From: Muricoccus nepalensis | Lineage (GTDB): Bacteria; Pseudomonadota; Alphaproteobacteria; Acetobacterales; Acetobacteraceae | Length of the DNA: 64,000 bases | Reading direction: 5' to 3' | Assembly (NCBI RefSeq): GCF_006438825.1 | Contig: NZ_RCZP01000005.1 | Coordinates: forward strand, 62,001 to 126,000 | In this document: positions 9,349 through 19,068 of the stretch, piece after piece | Layout: each line of letters begins with the position of its first letter | Numbering within the stretch: the stretch's first letter is position 1 | Notes under the pieces: generated by a model | Databases searched by the model: none | What the model was told of the DNA's origin: nothing | Seen by the model: only the letters and a program-made list of their open reading frames with translations | Made by a program: the position numbers and the translations under genes

Positions 9349-10659
9349 ATGAGCGACCCGTCCACCAAGGGTTCCGTCACCATCACGCTCGACGGGACGA
9401 ACCGGAGCAGCACCGCGCCGCTTGTCCAGGCAAGCGTCGGGCCGGCGGTGGCCGACATCCGCAAGCTCTACGCCGACCTCGGCGTCTTCACCTTCGATCC
9501 GGGCTTCGGCATGACCGCGGCCTGCGAGAGCAAGATCACCTACATCGACGGCGACGCCGGCGTGCTGCTCTACCGCGGCTACCCGATCGAGCAGCTCGCC
9601 GAGAACTCCGACTTCGTCGAGGTCTGCTACCTCCTGCTGAACGGCGAGCTGCCGAAGGAGGGCGAGCTCGCCGAGTTCAAGCGCGGCATCACGATGCACA
9701 CGATGGTGCACGAGCAGATCCGCCGCTTCTTCGACGGCTTCCGGCGCGACGCGCACCCGATGGCGATCCTCTGCGGCGTCGTCGGCGCGCTCTCGGCCTT
9801 CTACCATGACAGCCTCGACATCAACGACCCGCGCCAGCGCGAGATCGCGGCCTTCCGGCTGCTCGCGAAGGTGCCGACGATCGCGGCCATGGCCTACAAG
9901 TACTCGATCGGCCAGCCCTTCGTGTACCCGCGGAACGACCTGAACTACGCCGAGAACTTCCTCTACATGCTCAATGCCGTGCCGGCGGAGGAGTACAAGG
10001 TCAACCCGATCCTCTCGCGCGCCATGGACCGCATCCTGGTGCTGCACGCAGACCACGAGCAGAACGCCTCCACCTCCACCGTGCGGCTCGCGGGCTCGAC
10101 CGGCGCCAACCCCTACGCCTGCATCGCGGCGGGCATCGCGGCGCTCTGGGGCCCCGCGCATGGCGGCGCCAACGAGGCGGTGCTGAAGATGCTCGGGGAG
10201 ATCGGCAGCCCCGAGAACATCCCGGACTTCATCAGCAAGGTGAAGGACAAGAACAGCCACGTGAAGCTCATGGGCTTCGGGCACCGGGTCTACAAGAACT
10301 TCGACCCGCGCGCGAAGATCATGAAGGAGACCTGCCACGAGGTGCTGGCGGAGCTCGGCATCAAGGACGAGCCGCTGCTCGACATGGCCATGGAGATGGA
10401 GCGGATCGCGCTGCACGACGATTACTTCGTCTCGCGCAAGCTCTACCCGAACGTCGACTTCTATTCGGGCATCATCCTCAAGGCGATGGGCATCCCGACC
10501 TCCATGTTCACCGTCCTCTTCGCCGTCGCGCGGACGGTGGGCTGGGTGAGCCAGTGGAAGGAGATGATCGAGGACCCGGCGCAGCGGATCGGCCGGCCGC
10601 GGCAGGTCTACACGGGCGCGACCACCCGGGACTACACGCCGGTCGCCCGCCGCGGGTAG
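9349..10659 (+). CDS. gltA: Citrate synthase
   Basis: Citrate synthase condenses acetyl-CoA with oxaloacetate, the entry step of the TCA cycle. The 436-residue product is the large Gram-negative hexameric type. Catalytic motifs include [32 protein letters not shown] (active-site His), [15 protein letters not shown] (second His) and NVDFYSGI (catalytic Asp). The start at 9349 is preceded by GAGG at suitable spacing; a much longer open frame upstream is an overlap of the sixA region. Its base composition is slightly lower in GC than its neighbours, as expected for a highly expressed gene. A strong terminator follows. Confidence 0.97.
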   Translation: MSDPSTKGSVTITLDGTNRSSTAPLVQASVGPAVADIRKLYADLGVFTFDPGFGMTAACESKITYIDGDAGVLLYRGYPIEQLAENSDFVEVCYLLLNGELPKEGELAEFKRGITMHTMVHEQIRRFFDGFRRDAHPMAILCGVVGALSAFYHDSLDINDPRQREIAAFRLLAKVPTIAAMAYKYSIGQPFVYPRNDLNYAENFLYMLNAVPAEEYKVNPILSRAMDRILVLHADHEQNASTSTVRLAGSTGANPYACIAAGIAALWGPAHGGANEAVLKMLGEIGSPENIPDFISKVKDKNSHVKLMGFGHRVYKNFDPRAKIMKETCHEVLAELGIKDEPLLDMAMEMERIALHDDYFVSRKLYPNVDFYSGIILKAMGIPTSMFTVLFAVARTVGWVSQWKEMIEDPAQRIGRPRQVYTGATTRDYTPVARRG

Positions 10660-10689
10660 CGCCCCCGCACAACCCTGGGCTGCATAGCG

Positions 10690-10720
10690 AGCCCGCTCCC
10701 TCCGGGGAGCGGGCTTTTTT
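10690..10720 (+). terminator. Rho-independent terminator after gltA
   Basis: An 11-bp perfect stem (AGCCCGCTCCC, 10690-10700, with its complement at 10705-10715) closes a TCCG tetraloop and runs directly into TTTTT. It starts 31 nt after the gltA stop. Confidence 0.93.
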
Positions 10721-10952
10721 GTGCTTACGGGAAGAAATTAATACTTCGCGCCAAAAACGCTCTTCAGTCGAATGAAGTGATTCAGAATCAAGGGGTGATG
10801 CCGTTTCTTTGTCCTGGCCACGAGGACTTGGGTTCGAACCGCATATACAATATTTTCGTATACGTTCTTGCGTGTTTTTGAATTGTTCTCTTGATCACAA
10901 TAGGTTGCTGAGCGCTTTCTATGATAAGTTGCAGACCGAGGGCGTCACACCC
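10721..10952. other. AT-rich intergenic patch upstream of an unrecognised gene
   Basis: This stretch is clearly lower in GC than the rest of the window, with runs such as GAAGAAATTAATAC and TATACAATATTTTCGTATA. The latter (10844-10862) is an inverted repeat TATAC-N9-GTATA. It probably holds the promoter of the following gene; I cannot place a confident -35/-10 pair. It may also be a trace of foreign DNA, since it lies about 0.9 kb from a tRNA gene. Confidence 0.4.
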
Positions 10953-11612
10953 GTGAACATTGCATTCCGCGCGAACATGCCCGCTAACCTTTCCGCCGAT
11001 GAGCAGGTGCGCCGGCGGTTGCGGCAGTGGCCGCAACGCCCGCCCGGCGCACCGGTCACGCCCAAGCAACCCGGGACCTGGCTCCGTGCCCGTCCCGGCG
11101 ACGCGAGGACGGCCAACCAGCCCTTCCTGAAGCTGCCGGGCAGCAACCGCCTGCGCACGCTGCCGGACGGGCTCTGGCTGCACTTCTCGCCCGACCCGTC
11201 GGACCCCTATGCTGACATCCTCTGCATCGAGGCCTGCTCGAGCCTGCAGAACCTCCTCGACAAGCGGTCGCGCTTCGCGCCGTCCACGACCTCCCTGCTG
11301 GCGGTCTGCCCGGTGCCCTGGCTGCTCTCGCCCTGCCAGCCGAACGACCCGACGCCGCGGTGGCGCCTGATCAAGCTGCTGCGCCACGAGCCGCAGGACC
11401 CTCTGGTGCTGCCGGTGCGGGACATGCGGGTGCTCTACGGGCTGAAGGCGCGGCAGTACGACGGCTTCGCGCGCAGCCAGATGCCGCAGGCGCACGAGTA
11501 TTTCTGCCCGATGGAGGCGCTGATGGAGGAGGACGGCGACCAGAACCCCGCCATGCGGGCGCTGCTGGCCCGCGCGAGCGCGGCGGCCAACTTCATGCAC
11601 CTGCCGGGTTAG
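10953..11612 (+). CDS. Hypothetical protein of unknown family
   Basis: A 219-residue product if it starts at GTG 10953, which has GAGGG about 11 nt upstream; ATG at 10977 (211 aa) is an alternative and the frame is open back to 10809. I recognise no family. The protein looks soluble and globular, with LPDGLWLHFSPDP, an ILCIEACSSLQNLLDKRSRF segment, a Cys/Pro-rich VCPVPWLLSPC stretch and a C-terminal helix. No signal peptide or membrane segment. The long opposite-strand frame here is low-complexity and was judged a shadow. It lies between the gltA terminator and tRNA-Arg. Confidence 0.6.
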   Translation: MNIAFRANMPANLSADEQVRRRLRQWPQRPPGAPVTPKQPGTWLRARPGDARTANQPFLKLPGSNRLRTLPDGLWLHFSPDPSDPYADILCIEACSSLQNLLDKRSRFAPSTTSLLAVCPVPWLLSPCQPNDPTPRWRLIKLLRHEPQDPLVLPVRDMRVLYGLKARQYDGFARSQMPQAHEYFCPMEALMEEDGDQNPAMRALLARASAAANFMHLPG

Positions 11613-11764
11613 GGAGCGCTTCCGGGCGGTGCCGAGAGGCGGGCCCGGAGCGAGCCGCCGCGCGGCGGTCCGGCCTCACCGGGAGGTTCCCGGTGCGGCC
11701 GGGCGTGCTGTTCGGGGGTACTGGTGCGGCGGGGCGGTGGCCCGGCGCGAGACGTCGGGGTGGT

Positions 11765-11841
11765 TGGCGCGCCCGAAGAGATTCGAACTCCTGACCCCCA
11801 GATTCGTAGTCTGGTGCTCTATCCAGCTGAGCTACGGGCGC
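11765..11841 (-). tRNA. tRNA-Arg (anticodon ACG)
   Basis: The reverse strand folds as a full 77-nt tRNA with encoded CCA. The 7-bp acceptor stem pairs GCGCCCG with CGGGCGC, the D arm contains AGCTCAGCTGGATAGAGC, and the anticodon arm CCAGA-CTACGAA-TCTGG gives anticodon ACG. The T loop is GTTCGAATC. Such ACG tRNAs normally have A34 edited to inosine to read CGU/CGC/CGA. Confidence 0.97.
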
Positions 11842-11959
11842 ATCACCAACGTCTCTGACTGCATCGGCCCGGCCGTTGCCGGCGCCGGTGCGGGGCGGGC
11901 CCTGAGGGCCCGTCCTTGGCGCGGGAGATACCCGCAAGGCCGCCGGGGCGCAACCCCTT

Positions 11960-13069
11960 TCAGGCCACCATCTTGTCGAGTTCGCGCACCACGGCCTCGC
12001 CCATGATGGAGGTGCCGACGCGGGCGGCGCCGGGCACCATGATGTCCGCCGTGCGCAGGCCGCCCGTGAGCACCTTCTCCACCGCGCCCTCGATCAGCAC
12101 CGCGTCCTCCTCCATGTCGAAGGACCAGCGCAGCAGCATGGCGAAGGAGAGGATCTGCGCGCAGGGGTTGGCGATCCCCTTGCCGGCGATGTCGGGCGCG
12201 GAGCCGTGGATGGGCTCGTAGAGCGCGTGGCGGCGGCCGCTGGAATCGGGCGCGCCGAGGGTGGCCGAGGGCAGCATGCCGAGGCTGCCGGTGACGGCGG
12301 CCGCGAGGTCGGACAGGAGGTCGCCGAAGAGGTTGCTCGCGAGGATGACGTCGAACTGCTTCGGGCGGGAGGCGAGCTGCATGGCGCAGTTGTCGGCGTA
12401 CATGTGCGAGAGCTCGACGCCCGGGAACTCGGCGCCGACGCGCGTCACGATCTCGCGCCAGAAGCGGCCGGACTGCATGACGTTCGCCTTCTCGACGCTC
12501 GTCAGGCGCCCGCTGCGCTTGGAGGCCAGCTCGAAGGCGAGGCGGGCGACGCGGGTGATCTCCTCCTCGGTGTAGCTCTCGGTGTCGAAGCCGCGGCGCG
12601 TGCCGTCAGGAAGGGTCTCGATGCCGCGGGGCTCGCCGAAGTAGATGCCGCCCGTGCTCTCGCGCACGATCATGAGGTCGAGCCCGTCCACGAGCTCGGC
12701 CTTGAGGGAGGAGGCCTGGGCGAGCGGCGACCAGACGATGGCGGGGCGGAGGTTGGCGAAGAGGCCGAGCTCCTTGCGCAGCCGCAGGATGCCGAGCTCG
12801 GGGCGGCCCTCGAAGGGCAGGCTGTCCCACTTCGGGCCGCCGACGGAGCCGAAGAGGATGGCATCGGCGCGCTCGGCCTGCTGCATCGTGCGGTCCGGGC
12901 AGGGATGGCCGAGCGCGTCGATGGCGGCGCCGCCCACGAGGCCTTCCTCGATGTCGAAGGTGACGCTGCGGCGGCGGTCCATCCAGTCGATGACACGCCG
13001 CACCTCGCGCACGACCTCGGGGCCGATGCCGTCGCCGGGCAGCACCAGCAGCTTCTTGTTCGCAGGCAT
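11960..13069 (-). CDS. leuB: 3-isopropylmalate dehydrogenase
   Basis: LeuB oxidises and decarboxylates 3-isopropylmalate with NAD in leucine synthesis. The 369-residue product begins [15 protein letters not shown] and has the family signatures [18 protein letters not shown], the metal-binding [20 protein letters not shown] region and [17 protein letters not shown]. Length is typical. It is last in a minus-strand leuC-leuD-leuB order, 29 nt after leuD. Confidence 0.95.
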   Translation of the reverse strand: MPANKKLLVLPGDGIGPEVVREVRRVIDWMDRRRSVTFDIEEGLVGGAAIDALGHPCPDRTMQQAERADAILFGSVGGPKWDSLPFEGRPELGILRLRKELGLFANLRPAIVWSPLAQASSLKAELVDGLDLMIVRESTGGIYFGEPRGIETLPDGTRRGFDTESYTEEEITRVARLAFELASKRSGRLTSVEKANVMQSGRFWREIVTRVGAEFPGVELSHMYADNCAMQLASRPKQFDVILASNLFGDLLSDLAAAVTGSLGMLPSATLGAPDSSGRRHALYEPIHGSAPDIAGKGIANPCAQILSFAMLLRWSFDMEEDAVLIEGAVEKVLTGGLRTADIMVPGAARVGTSIMGEAVVRELDKMVA

Positions 13070-13098
13070 TATGGGGTCTCTCTGAGGGTTCTCTTCGC

Positions 13099-13710
13099 TC
13101 AGCCGTAGAGCCAGGGCTGGGCGGCGCGCTGCTTCTGCTCGAAGCCTTCGATGACGGAGGCGCGCTGCATGGTCTCGCCGATATCGTCGAGGCCGTTGAG
13201 GAGCCGGTGCTTGCGCAGCGGGTCGACCTCGAAGGGGATCTCCTCCCCGTTCGGGCGCACGACCACCTGACGGGCGAGGTCGACGGTGATGCGGGAGTTC
13301 GCACCGAGGCGGGCGTCCTCCATCAGCGCGTCGCAGACCGCGCGCGGGAGGCGGATCGGGAGGATGCCGTTCTTGAACGAGTTGTTGAAGAAGATGTCGG
13401 CGAAGTCGGGCGCGATGACGCAGCGGATGCCGAAGTCGAGCAGCGCCCAGGGCGCGTGCTCGCGCGACGAGCCGCAGCCGAAGTTCTCGTGGGCCACGAG
13501 GATCTCGGCGGCGCGGTAGGGCTCCTGGTTGAGGACGAAGTCGGGCTTCTCGCTGCCGTCGTCGTTGAAGCGCATGTCGGCGAAGGCGGCGCGGCCGAGG
13601 CCGCGGCGCTCGATGGTCTTGAGGAAGCGGGCCGGGATGATCTTGTCGGTGTCGACGTTGGCCATCGGCAGGGGCGCCGCGATGCCCGTCAGCGTGGTGA
13701 AGGGGGTCAT
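13099..13710 (-). CDS. leuD: 3-isopropylmalate dehydratase small subunit
   Basis: LeuD is the swivel-domain subunit that, with LeuC, isomerises 2- to 3-isopropylmalate. The 203-residue product contains [15 protein letters not shown], the diagnostic [15 protein letters not shown] segment and [17 protein letters not shown]. The start at 13710 shares an ATGA with the leuC stop, so translation is coupled. A longer open frame upstream is leuC sequence in another frame. Confidence 0.95.
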   Translation of the reverse strand: MTPFTTLTGIAAPLPMANVDTDKIIPARFLKTIERRGLGRAAFADMRFNDDGSEKPDFVLNQEPYRAAEILVAHENFGCGSSREHAPWALLDFGIRCVIAPDFADIFFNNSFKNGILPIRLPRAVCDALMEDARLGANSRITVDLARQVVVRPNGEEIPFEVDPLRKHRLLNGLDDIGETMQRASVIEGFEQKQRAAQPWLYG

Positions 13711-15152
13711 GCGGCGTCTCCCATAGCGGTCCCGCGCGGCATCAGCTCGCGCACGTCGGCGAGGCGGCCGGTGACCGCGGCGGCGGCGGCCATGGCGGGG
13801 GAGAGGAGGTGCGTGCGGCCGCCCTTGCCCTGGCGCCCCTCGAAGTTGCGGTTCGAGGTGGAGGCGCAGCGCTGGCCCGGGGAGAGCTTGTCGGGGTTCA
13901 TGCCGAGGCACATGGAGCAGCCGGCCTCGCGCCACTCGAAGCCCGCCTCCTTGAGGATGATGTCCAGGCCCTCGTTCTCGGCCTGCTCCTTCACGAGGCC
14001 GGAGCCGGGGACGACCATGGCGCGCACGCCGTCCGCCACGCGGCGGCCGCGGACGACCTCGGCGGCGGCGCGGATGTCCTCGATGCGGCCGTTGGTGCAG
14101 GAGCCGACGAAGACGGCGTCCACCTTCAGGTCGGCCAGGCGCTGGCCGGGGGTGAGGCCCATGTAGTCGACCATGCGGCGAAGCTGGGCGCGGCGCGCCT
14201 CGTCGGCGGCGGAATCGGGGTCGGGCACGGTGCCGGTGATGGGCAGCACGTCCTCGGGCGAGGTGCCCCAGCTCACCATCGGCGCGATCTCGGCGGCGTC
14301 GAGCACGACCTCGCGGTCGAAGACGGCGCCCTCGTCGGAGGGGAGCGTGCTCCACCAGGCGATCGCGCGCTCCAGCGCCTCGCCCTTGGGCGCCATGGGG
14401 CGCTCGCGGACATAGGCGAAGGTGGTCTCGTCGGGGGCGATCATGCCGGCGCGCGCGCCCGCCTCGATCGACATGTTGCAGACGGTCATGCGGCCGGCCA
14501 TGTCGAGCGCGCGGATGGCCTCGCCGGCGAACTCGATGACGTGGCCGGTGCCGCCGGCCGTGCCGATCTTGCCGATGATGGCGAGGACGATGTCCTTGGC
14601 CGTGCAGCCGAAGCCGAGCGTGCCGTTCACCGTCACCCGCATGTTCTTCGCGGGCTTCTGCAGCAGGGTCTGCGTGGCGAGGACGTGCTCGACCTCGGAC
14701 GTGCCGATGCCGAAGGCGAGCGCGCCCATGGCGCCGTGGGTGGAGGTGTGGCTGTCGCCGCAGACGATGGTCATGCCCGGCAGCGAGAGGCCGAGCTCCG
14801 GCCCGATGATGTGGACGATGCCCTGGCGCTTGCTGTTCAGCGGGATGTAGGTGACGCCGAACTCGGCGACGTTCTTCTCGAGGGTCGCGACCTGCAGCGC
14901 GCTCTCGGGCTCCTGGATGCCGGTGAAGCGGGTGCTGTCGGTCGGCACGTTGTGGTCGGTGACCGCGAAGGTGCCGTCGAGGCGGTGGACGCGGCGGCCG
15001 GCGGTGCGCAGGCCCTCGAAGGCCTGCGGGCTGGTGACCTCGTGGACGAGGTGGCGGTCGATGTAGAGGAGGGCCGTGCCGTCGGGGAGGGTCTCCACGA
15101 CGTGGGCTTCCCAGATCTTGTCGAACAGGGTGCGGGGCTGCGTGGCCGGCAT
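13707..15152 (-). CDS. leuC: 3-isopropylmalate dehydratase large subunit
   Basis: LeuC is the aconitase-type [4Fe-4S] subunit of isopropylmalate isomerase. The 481-residue product has the cluster cysteines in [13 protein letters not shown] and [14 protein letters not shown], plus the conserved [20 protein letters not shown]. Length is within the usual 465-480 range. It is first of leuC-leuD-leuB and overlaps leuD by 4 nt. Confidence 0.95.
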   Translation of the reverse strand: MPATQPRTLFDKIWEAHVVETLPDGTALLYIDRHLVHEVTSPQAFEGLRTAGRRVHRLDGTFAVTDHNVPTDSTRFTGIQEPESALQVATLEKNVAEFGVTYIPLNSKRQGIVHIIGPELGLSLPGMTIVCGDSHTSTHGAMGALAFGIGTSEVEHVLATQTLLQKPAKNMRVTVNGTLGFGCTAKDIVLAIIGKIGTAGGTGHVIEFAGEAIRALDMAGRMTVCNMSIEAGARAGMIAPDETTFAYVRERPMAPKGEALERAIAWWSTLPSDEGAVFDREVVLDAAEIAPMVSWGTSPEDVLPITGTVPDPDSAADEARRAQLRRMVDYMGLTPGQRLADLKVDAVFVGSCTNGRIEDIRAAAEVVRGRRVADGVRAMVVPGSGLVKEQAENEGLDIILKEAGFEWREAGCSMCLGMNPDKLSPGQRCASTSNRNFEGRQGKGGRTHLLSPAMAAAAAVTGRLADVRELMPRGTAMGDAA

Positions 15153-15183
15153 GGCTTTCCTCTCCTCAACTCGAACGGAAGAC

Positions 15184-15207
15184 GGCCCGCCCCAGATAGG
15201 GCGGGCC
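15184..15207 (-). terminator. Hairpin after rplS, probable operon terminator
   Basis: Nine perfect base pairs (GGCCCGCCC at 15184-15192 with GGGCGGGCC at 15199-15207) close a six-base loop, 11 nt past the rplS stop. On the minus strand it is followed only by GTCTTCCGTT, a weak T-tract, so it may be an attenuated or Rho-assisted terminator between the ffh-rplS group and leuC. Confidence 0.55.
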
Positions 15208-15218
15208 GCGGTCCGTCT

Positions 15219-15611
15219 TCAGGCCCCCTGCGCTTCCTCGGCGGCCTTGCGGGGCGCCGCGCGCTCCTGGATGCGGGCCGACTTACCGGTGCGGCCGCGC
15301 AGGTAGTAGAGCTTCGCGCGGCGGACCTTGCCGCGGCGGACGACGATGATCTCGGCCACGTTGGGGGAGTAGAGCGGGAAGATGCGCTCCACGCCCTCGC
15401 CGTAGGAGAGCTTGCGGACGGTGAAGTTGCTGTTCAGGCCGCGGTTCGAGCGGGCGATGCAGACGCCCTCGTAGGCCTGGGTGCGGATGCGCTCGCCTTC
15501 CTGCACCTTCACCATCACGCGCAGCGAATCGCCGGCCTGGAACTCGGGCGTGGTGCGGGCGCTGGCGAGGCGCGTCATCTGGTCGTGCTCGAACTGCTGG
15601 AGCAGGTTCAT
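15219..15611 (-). CDS. rplS: 50S ribosomal protein L19
   Basis: L19 sits at the 30S-50S interface. The 130-residue protein has the expected core: [38 protein letters not shown] and the late [13 protein letters not shown]. The C-terminal tail ([14 protein letters not shown]) is an alphaproteobacterial-style extension. It is the last gene of the ffh-rpsP-rimM-trmD-rplS group, 25 nt after trmD. Confidence 0.97.
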   Translation of the reverse strand: MNLLQQFEHDQMTRLASARTTPEFQAGDSLRVMVKVQEGERIRTQAYEGVCIARSNRGLNSNFTVRKLSYGEGVERIFPLYSPNVAEIIVVRRGKVRRAKLYYLRGRTGKSARIQERAAPRKAAEEAQGA

Positions 15612-15636
15612 CGTCGGGGTCCCTTTCGTCTCACAT

Positions 15637-16413
15637 CTAGCTGGGCGTGAAGGCGGGCGTCGCCGCCGGCTGCAATGGCGTGTCCATTGGCATCCGGGCG
15701 GCCGAATCGCGCCGTTGTTCGGTTTGCAGGAGGTCCGGACGCCGTTCGCGGGTCACGGCCTCCGACTGGGCGCGCCGCCAGCGGGCGACCTCCGCGTGGT
15801 GGCCCGAGAGCAGGACCTCGGGCACGCGCAGGCCGCGCCATTCGGCGGGGCGGGTGTAGTGGGGGTACTCGAGCAACGCGCCGGCCTCGGAGGGGGAGAA
15901 GCTCTCCTCCTCCGCGCTCTCGGCCGCGCCCATGACCCCCGGCAGGAGGCGGACGCAGGCGTCGAGCAGGACCATCGCCGCGAGTTCGCCGCCCGAGAGG
16001 ACGTAGTCGCCGATGGAGACCTCCACCATGCCGCGGGCCTCGACCACGCGCTGGTCCACGCCCTCGTAGCGGCCGCAGAGGAGCACCGCGCCAGGGCCCG
16101 TGGCGAGGCTCCGCACCAGGGACTGCCGGAGCGGCGCGCCGCGGGGCGTGAGGAAGACCAGCGGGCGGGGATCGCCCTCGGGCATGGCGGCGGCGCAGGC
16201 GGCCTCCACCACGTCGGCGCGCAGCACCATGCCGGCGCCGCCCCCGAAGGGTGTGTCGTCCACCCGGCGGTTGCGGTCGGTCGAGGCATCGCGGATGTCG
16301 CGGGCCTCGAGCGACCACAGGCCGCGCTCCATCCCGCGCCCAGCGAGCGCGGTGCCCAGCGGGCCCGGGAACATGCCGGGGAAGAGGGTGAGGACGGTGG
16401 CGCGCCAGGTCAT
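15637..16413 (-). CDS. trmD: tRNA (guanine-N1)-methyltransferase TrmD
   Basis: TrmD uses SAM to methylate G37 of tRNAs, preventing frameshifting. The 258-residue product has the SPOUT trefoil-knot signatures [29 protein letters not shown] and RLLPGVMG, and an early [10 protein letters not shown]. The last 20 or so residues (Pro/Ala/Thr-rich) are not conserved. The start at 16413 shares an ATGA with the rimM stop. Confidence 0.96.
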   Translation of the reverse strand: MTWRATVLTLFPGMFPGPLGTALAGRGMERGLWSLEARDIRDASTDRNRRVDDTPFGGGAGMVLRADVVEAACAAAMPEGDPRPLVFLTPRGAPLRQSLVRSLATGPGAVLLCGRYEGVDQRVVEARGMVEVSIGDYVLSGGELAAMVLLDACVRLLPGVMGAAESAEEESFSPSEAGALLEYPHYTRPAEWRGLRVPEVLLSGHHAEVARWRRAQSEAVTRERRPDLLQTEQRRDSAARMPMDTPLQPAATPAFTPS

Positions 16414-17006
16414 GCCGCGTCCCGCCCGCCGCTGCGGCGGCGCATCGAGGGGCGGCGGGGGCGCGGGGTGTCGCCCGCCTGGACCTCGTCCGCGCCGTCG
16501 CCGGGCTGGGGGGGCACGGCCTGCTCCTCCGGCGGCGCAACGACGACGCGGCCGGCGGCGACCTCCACCACCGGCACCACCGCGCGGGTGAAGGGGAGCA
16601 GCGTGTCGCGCCCGTTCGCGTCGCGGATGGTGATGACGGTGCCGGCGCCGAAGTCCTCCACCGCCGCGACGGTGCCGAGCGCCTCGCCCGAGCCCGTCTC
16701 GGCGCGGAGCCCGATGAGGTCGGAGAGGTAGAACTCGTCCTCCTCGGTCTCCGGCAGGGCGGCGCGGTCCACGTAGAGGCGCGTGCCGGTGAGGCGGGCG
16801 GCGGCGTCGCGGTCGGCGACGCCCTCCACCTGCACCAGCCCGTCCGCCAGCCACTTCAGCGCGAAGACGCGCGCGCCGCCCTCATCGAGGAGCGGCCCGT
16901 AGCCGGCGATCGCGGCCGGCTCGGCGGTGTAGGAGCGGACATGGATCAGCCCCCTCACCCCGTGCGGGCGGCCGAACTCGCCGACAAGGATGCGCGACGC
17001 GGGCAT
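16410..17006 (-). CDS. rimM: Ribosome maturation factor RimM
   Basis: RimM binds S19 and assists 30S head assembly. The 198-residue protein has the N-terminal [19 protein letters not shown] motif, [13 protein letters not shown] in the middle, and a PRC-barrel segment ([16 protein letters not shown], then [14 protein letters not shown]). A basic Arg/Pro-rich tail of about 40 residues extends past the usual end. It overlaps trmD by 4 nt and lies 18 nt after rpsP. Confidence 0.94.
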   Translation of the reverse strand: MPASRILVGEFGRPHGVRGLIHVRSYTAEPAAIAGYGPLLDEGGARVFALKWLADGLVQVEGVADRDAAARLTGTRLYVDRAALPETEEDEFYLSDLIGLRAETGSGEALGTVAAVEDFGAGTVITIRDANGRDTLLPFTRAVVPVVEVAAGRVVVAPPEEQAVPPQPGDGADEVQAGDTPRPRRPSMRRRSGGRDAA

Positions 17007-17024
17007 GGCTCGGTGCGGTCAGCC

Positions 17025-17369
17025 TCAGGCGTTCGCGGCGGCGGCGGCCGCGGCGGCGCGCTCTTGGGCGCGCTTCTTCGGGGCCGACTGCTTCGGCTGC
17101 TCCGGGAAGACGGGCATCGGCGCGAGGCCGGCCTTGCCGAGGAACTTGGCCACACGGTCCGTCGCGACGGCGCCGACGCTCAGCCAGTGGCGCAGGCGCT
17201 CGTCGAAGAGGCGCACGCGCTCGGCGTGGTCGGAGGGCAGCATCGGGTTGTAGGAGCCGAGGCGCTCGATGAAGCGGCCGTCGCGCGGGGAACGGCTGTC
17301 GGCCACCACGATGTGGTAGTAGGGGCGCTTCTTGGCACCGGCGCGGGCAAGGCGAATCTTGAGGCCCAT
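17025..17369 (-). CDS. rpsP: 30S ribosomal protein S16
   Basis: The 114-residue product begins [20 protein letters not shown], the highly conserved S16 N-terminus, and contains [17 protein letters not shown]. An Ala-rich tail (about residues 95-114) is common in alphaproteobacterial S16. It lies 26 nt after ffh in the conserved ffh-rpsP-rimM-trmD-rplS order. Confidence 0.97.
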   Translation of the reverse strand: MGLKIRLARAGAKKRPYYHIVVADSRSPRDGRFIERLGSYNPMLPSDHAERVRLFDERLRHWLSVGAVATDRVAKFLGKAGLAPMPVFPEQPKQSAPKKRAQERAAAAAAAANA

Positions 17370-17395
17370 AGGCTAGTCCTTCTTTCTCTGTCTTC

Positions 17396-18778
17396 TCAGA
17401 AAGGTCGACGGTTTCCGGCGCCGGGCAGGAGGGCGCCGAGCCCACCCCGCATCAGCCCCTTCTGACCGAGCTTGTTCATCCGCTTCATCATCGCGGACAT
17501 GTCGTCGAACTGCTTCAGCAGGCGGTTCACGTCCTGCACCGTCACCCCGGCCCCCGACGCGATGCGCTTCTTGCGGGAGGCCTTGATGATGTCGGGGTTG
17601 CGCTTCTCCTTCGCGGTCATCGACGAGATGATGGCGGCCTGGCGGCCGACCATCTTGTCGTCGATCTTCGCGTTCCCGATCTGCGCCTTCATCGCGCCCA
17701 TGCCGGGGAGCATGCCGAGGATCCCCGAGAGGTTCCCCATCTTGCCGACCTGCTTGAGCTGGCTCGCGAAGTCCTCGAGGTCGAAGGTCCCCTTCTTCAT
17801 CTTGGCGGCGAGCTTCTCGGCCTCGTCGCGGTCGATGGTCTCGGCGGCGCGCTCGACGAGGGAGACGATGTCGCCCATGCCGAGGATGCGGGACGCGATG
17901 CGGTCGGGGTGGAAGTCCTCGAGGGCGTCGAGCTTCTCGCCGGCGCCGAGCAGGCGGATGGGGGCGCCGGTGGTTGCGCGCATCGACAGCGCGGCGCCGC
18001 CGCGGGCGTCGCCGTCCACGCGCGTCATGACGATGCCGTTGACGCCGACGCGGTCCTGGAAGTTCCGCGCGGTGTTCACCGCGTCCTGGCCCGTCATGGC
18101 GTCGACCACGAGCAGCGTCTGGTGGGGCTTCGTCGCGGCCTTCACGGCGGCGACCTCGCTCATCAGCGCGTCGTCGATCGAGAGGCGGCCGGCGGTGTCG
18201 AGGATGACGACGTCGAAGAGCTCGCGCCGGGCCATGTCCATGGCGCGCGCCGCGATCTCGAGCGGGGACTGGCCGGGGACGATGGGCAGGCTCATCACGC
18301 CGGCCTGGGTCGCCAGCGTCTGGAGCTGGAGCTGGGCGGCGGGGCGGGCGACGTCGAGCGAGGCCAGCAGGACCTTCTTCTTGTCCCGCGTCCGCAGCCG
18401 GAGCGCGATCTTGCCCGAAGTGGTGGTCTTGCCCGAGCCCTGGAGGCCGACCATCAGGATCGGCACCGGCGAGGGCGCGTTCAGGTCGAGGCCGGGGGCC
18501 TCCGCCCCCTCGCCGCCGCCGAGCGCCTCGACCAGCGCGTCGTTGACGATCTTGATGACCTGCTGCGCGGGCGAGACGCTGCGGATGACCTCCACGCCCA
18601 CCGCGCGCTCGCGCACCTTCGCGATGAGGTCGCGCGCCACCGGGAGGGCGACGTCGGCCTCCAAGAGGGCCACACGGACCTCGCGAAGGGCCTCGGTGAC
18701 GTCGGCCTCGGACAGGGCGCCGCGGCGGCGAAGCTTGTCGAAGACGCCGTTCAGGCGGGTGGAGAGCGCCTCGAACAT
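17396..18778 (-). CDS. ffh: Signal recognition particle protein Ffh (SRP54)
   Basis: Ffh binds signal sequences and 4.5S RNA and delivers ribosomes to FtsY. The 460-residue protein has N and G domains with the GTPase motifs GLQGSGKTTTSGKIA (about 107-121), DTAGR and TRVDGDARGGAA. The methionine-rich M domain carries NLSGILGMLPGMGAMKAQ and the RNA-binding SRKKRIASGAG segment. The C-terminal tail (LLPGAGNRRPF) is typical. It is probably first in the minus-strand ribosomal group. Confidence 0.97.
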   Translation of the reverse strand: MFEALSTRLNGVFDKLRRRGALSEADVTEALREVRVALLEADVALPVARDLIAKVRERAVGVEVIRSVSPAQQVIKIVNDALVEALGGGEGAEAPGLDLNAPSPVPILMVGLQGSGKTTTSGKIALRLRTRDKKKVLLASLDVARPAAQLQLQTLATQAGVMSLPIVPGQSPLEIAARAMDMARRELFDVVILDTAGRLSIDDALMSEVAAVKAATKPHQTLLVVDAMTGQDAVNTARNFQDRVGVNGIVMTRVDGDARGGAALSMRATTGAPIRLLGAGEKLDALEDFHPDRIASRILGMGDIVSLVERAAETIDRDEAEKLAAKMKKGTFDLEDFASQLKQVGKMGNLSGILGMLPGMGAMKAQIGNAKIDDKMVGRQAAIISSMTAKEKRNPDIIKASRKKRIASGAGVTVQDVNRLLKQFDDMSAMMKRMNKLGQKGLMRGGLGALLPGAGNRRPF

Positions 18779-18951
18779 GCGGGCGGGATCATTCCATTCT
18801 CTGTCTGAGACCCGCCCATGACCGATCGCGCCGCTGCGCGAGTCTTCGCGGAGCGACGGAGCCGGCGCCTTCTGGAGGCGGCCGACCGGCGGGCGGGACG
18901 GGTCCCGGGAGGGCGCGGATTACGCGAGGGCGGCGGGCGCGTCAAGGAAAG

Positions 18952-18979
18952 ATGGGGCGGGGGTCCCCTCCCCCGCCCC
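18952..18979. repeat. Perfect 11-bp G/C hairpin between divergent genes
   Basis: TGGGGCGGGGG (18952-18962) and its exact complement CCCCCGCCCCA (18969-18979) enclose the loop TCCCCT. No T-tract follows on either strand, and both neighbouring genes (ffh and the lyase) point away from it, so it is not an ordinary terminator. Apart from this the 290-nt gap shows nothing I can name. Confidence 0.6.
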
Positions 18980-19068
18980 ACCGTACCAGGTTTGGTGGCG
19001 CTTCCCCGGCGGGGCGGCGGGGCGTAGAGGCAGCGCCGCGTCCCTTCCCATCCCCCGGGAGAACCCCA

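Noticed and set aside
10831-10840. GGTTCGAACC, resembling a tRNA T-loop
   Set aside because: Flanking bases do not form a T stem or acceptor stem, so it is not a tRNA remnant; it is a short palindrome only.
10788-11600. A 270-codon minus-strand frame opposite the unknown gene
   Set aside because: The plus-strand translation has a more natural composition and a ribosome site; the minus one is Arg/Val/Gln-rich.
18818-19027. A 69-codon plus-strand frame between ffh and the lyase gene
   Set aside because: Arg/Gly-rich with no motif and spanning the hairpin; no support as a gene.
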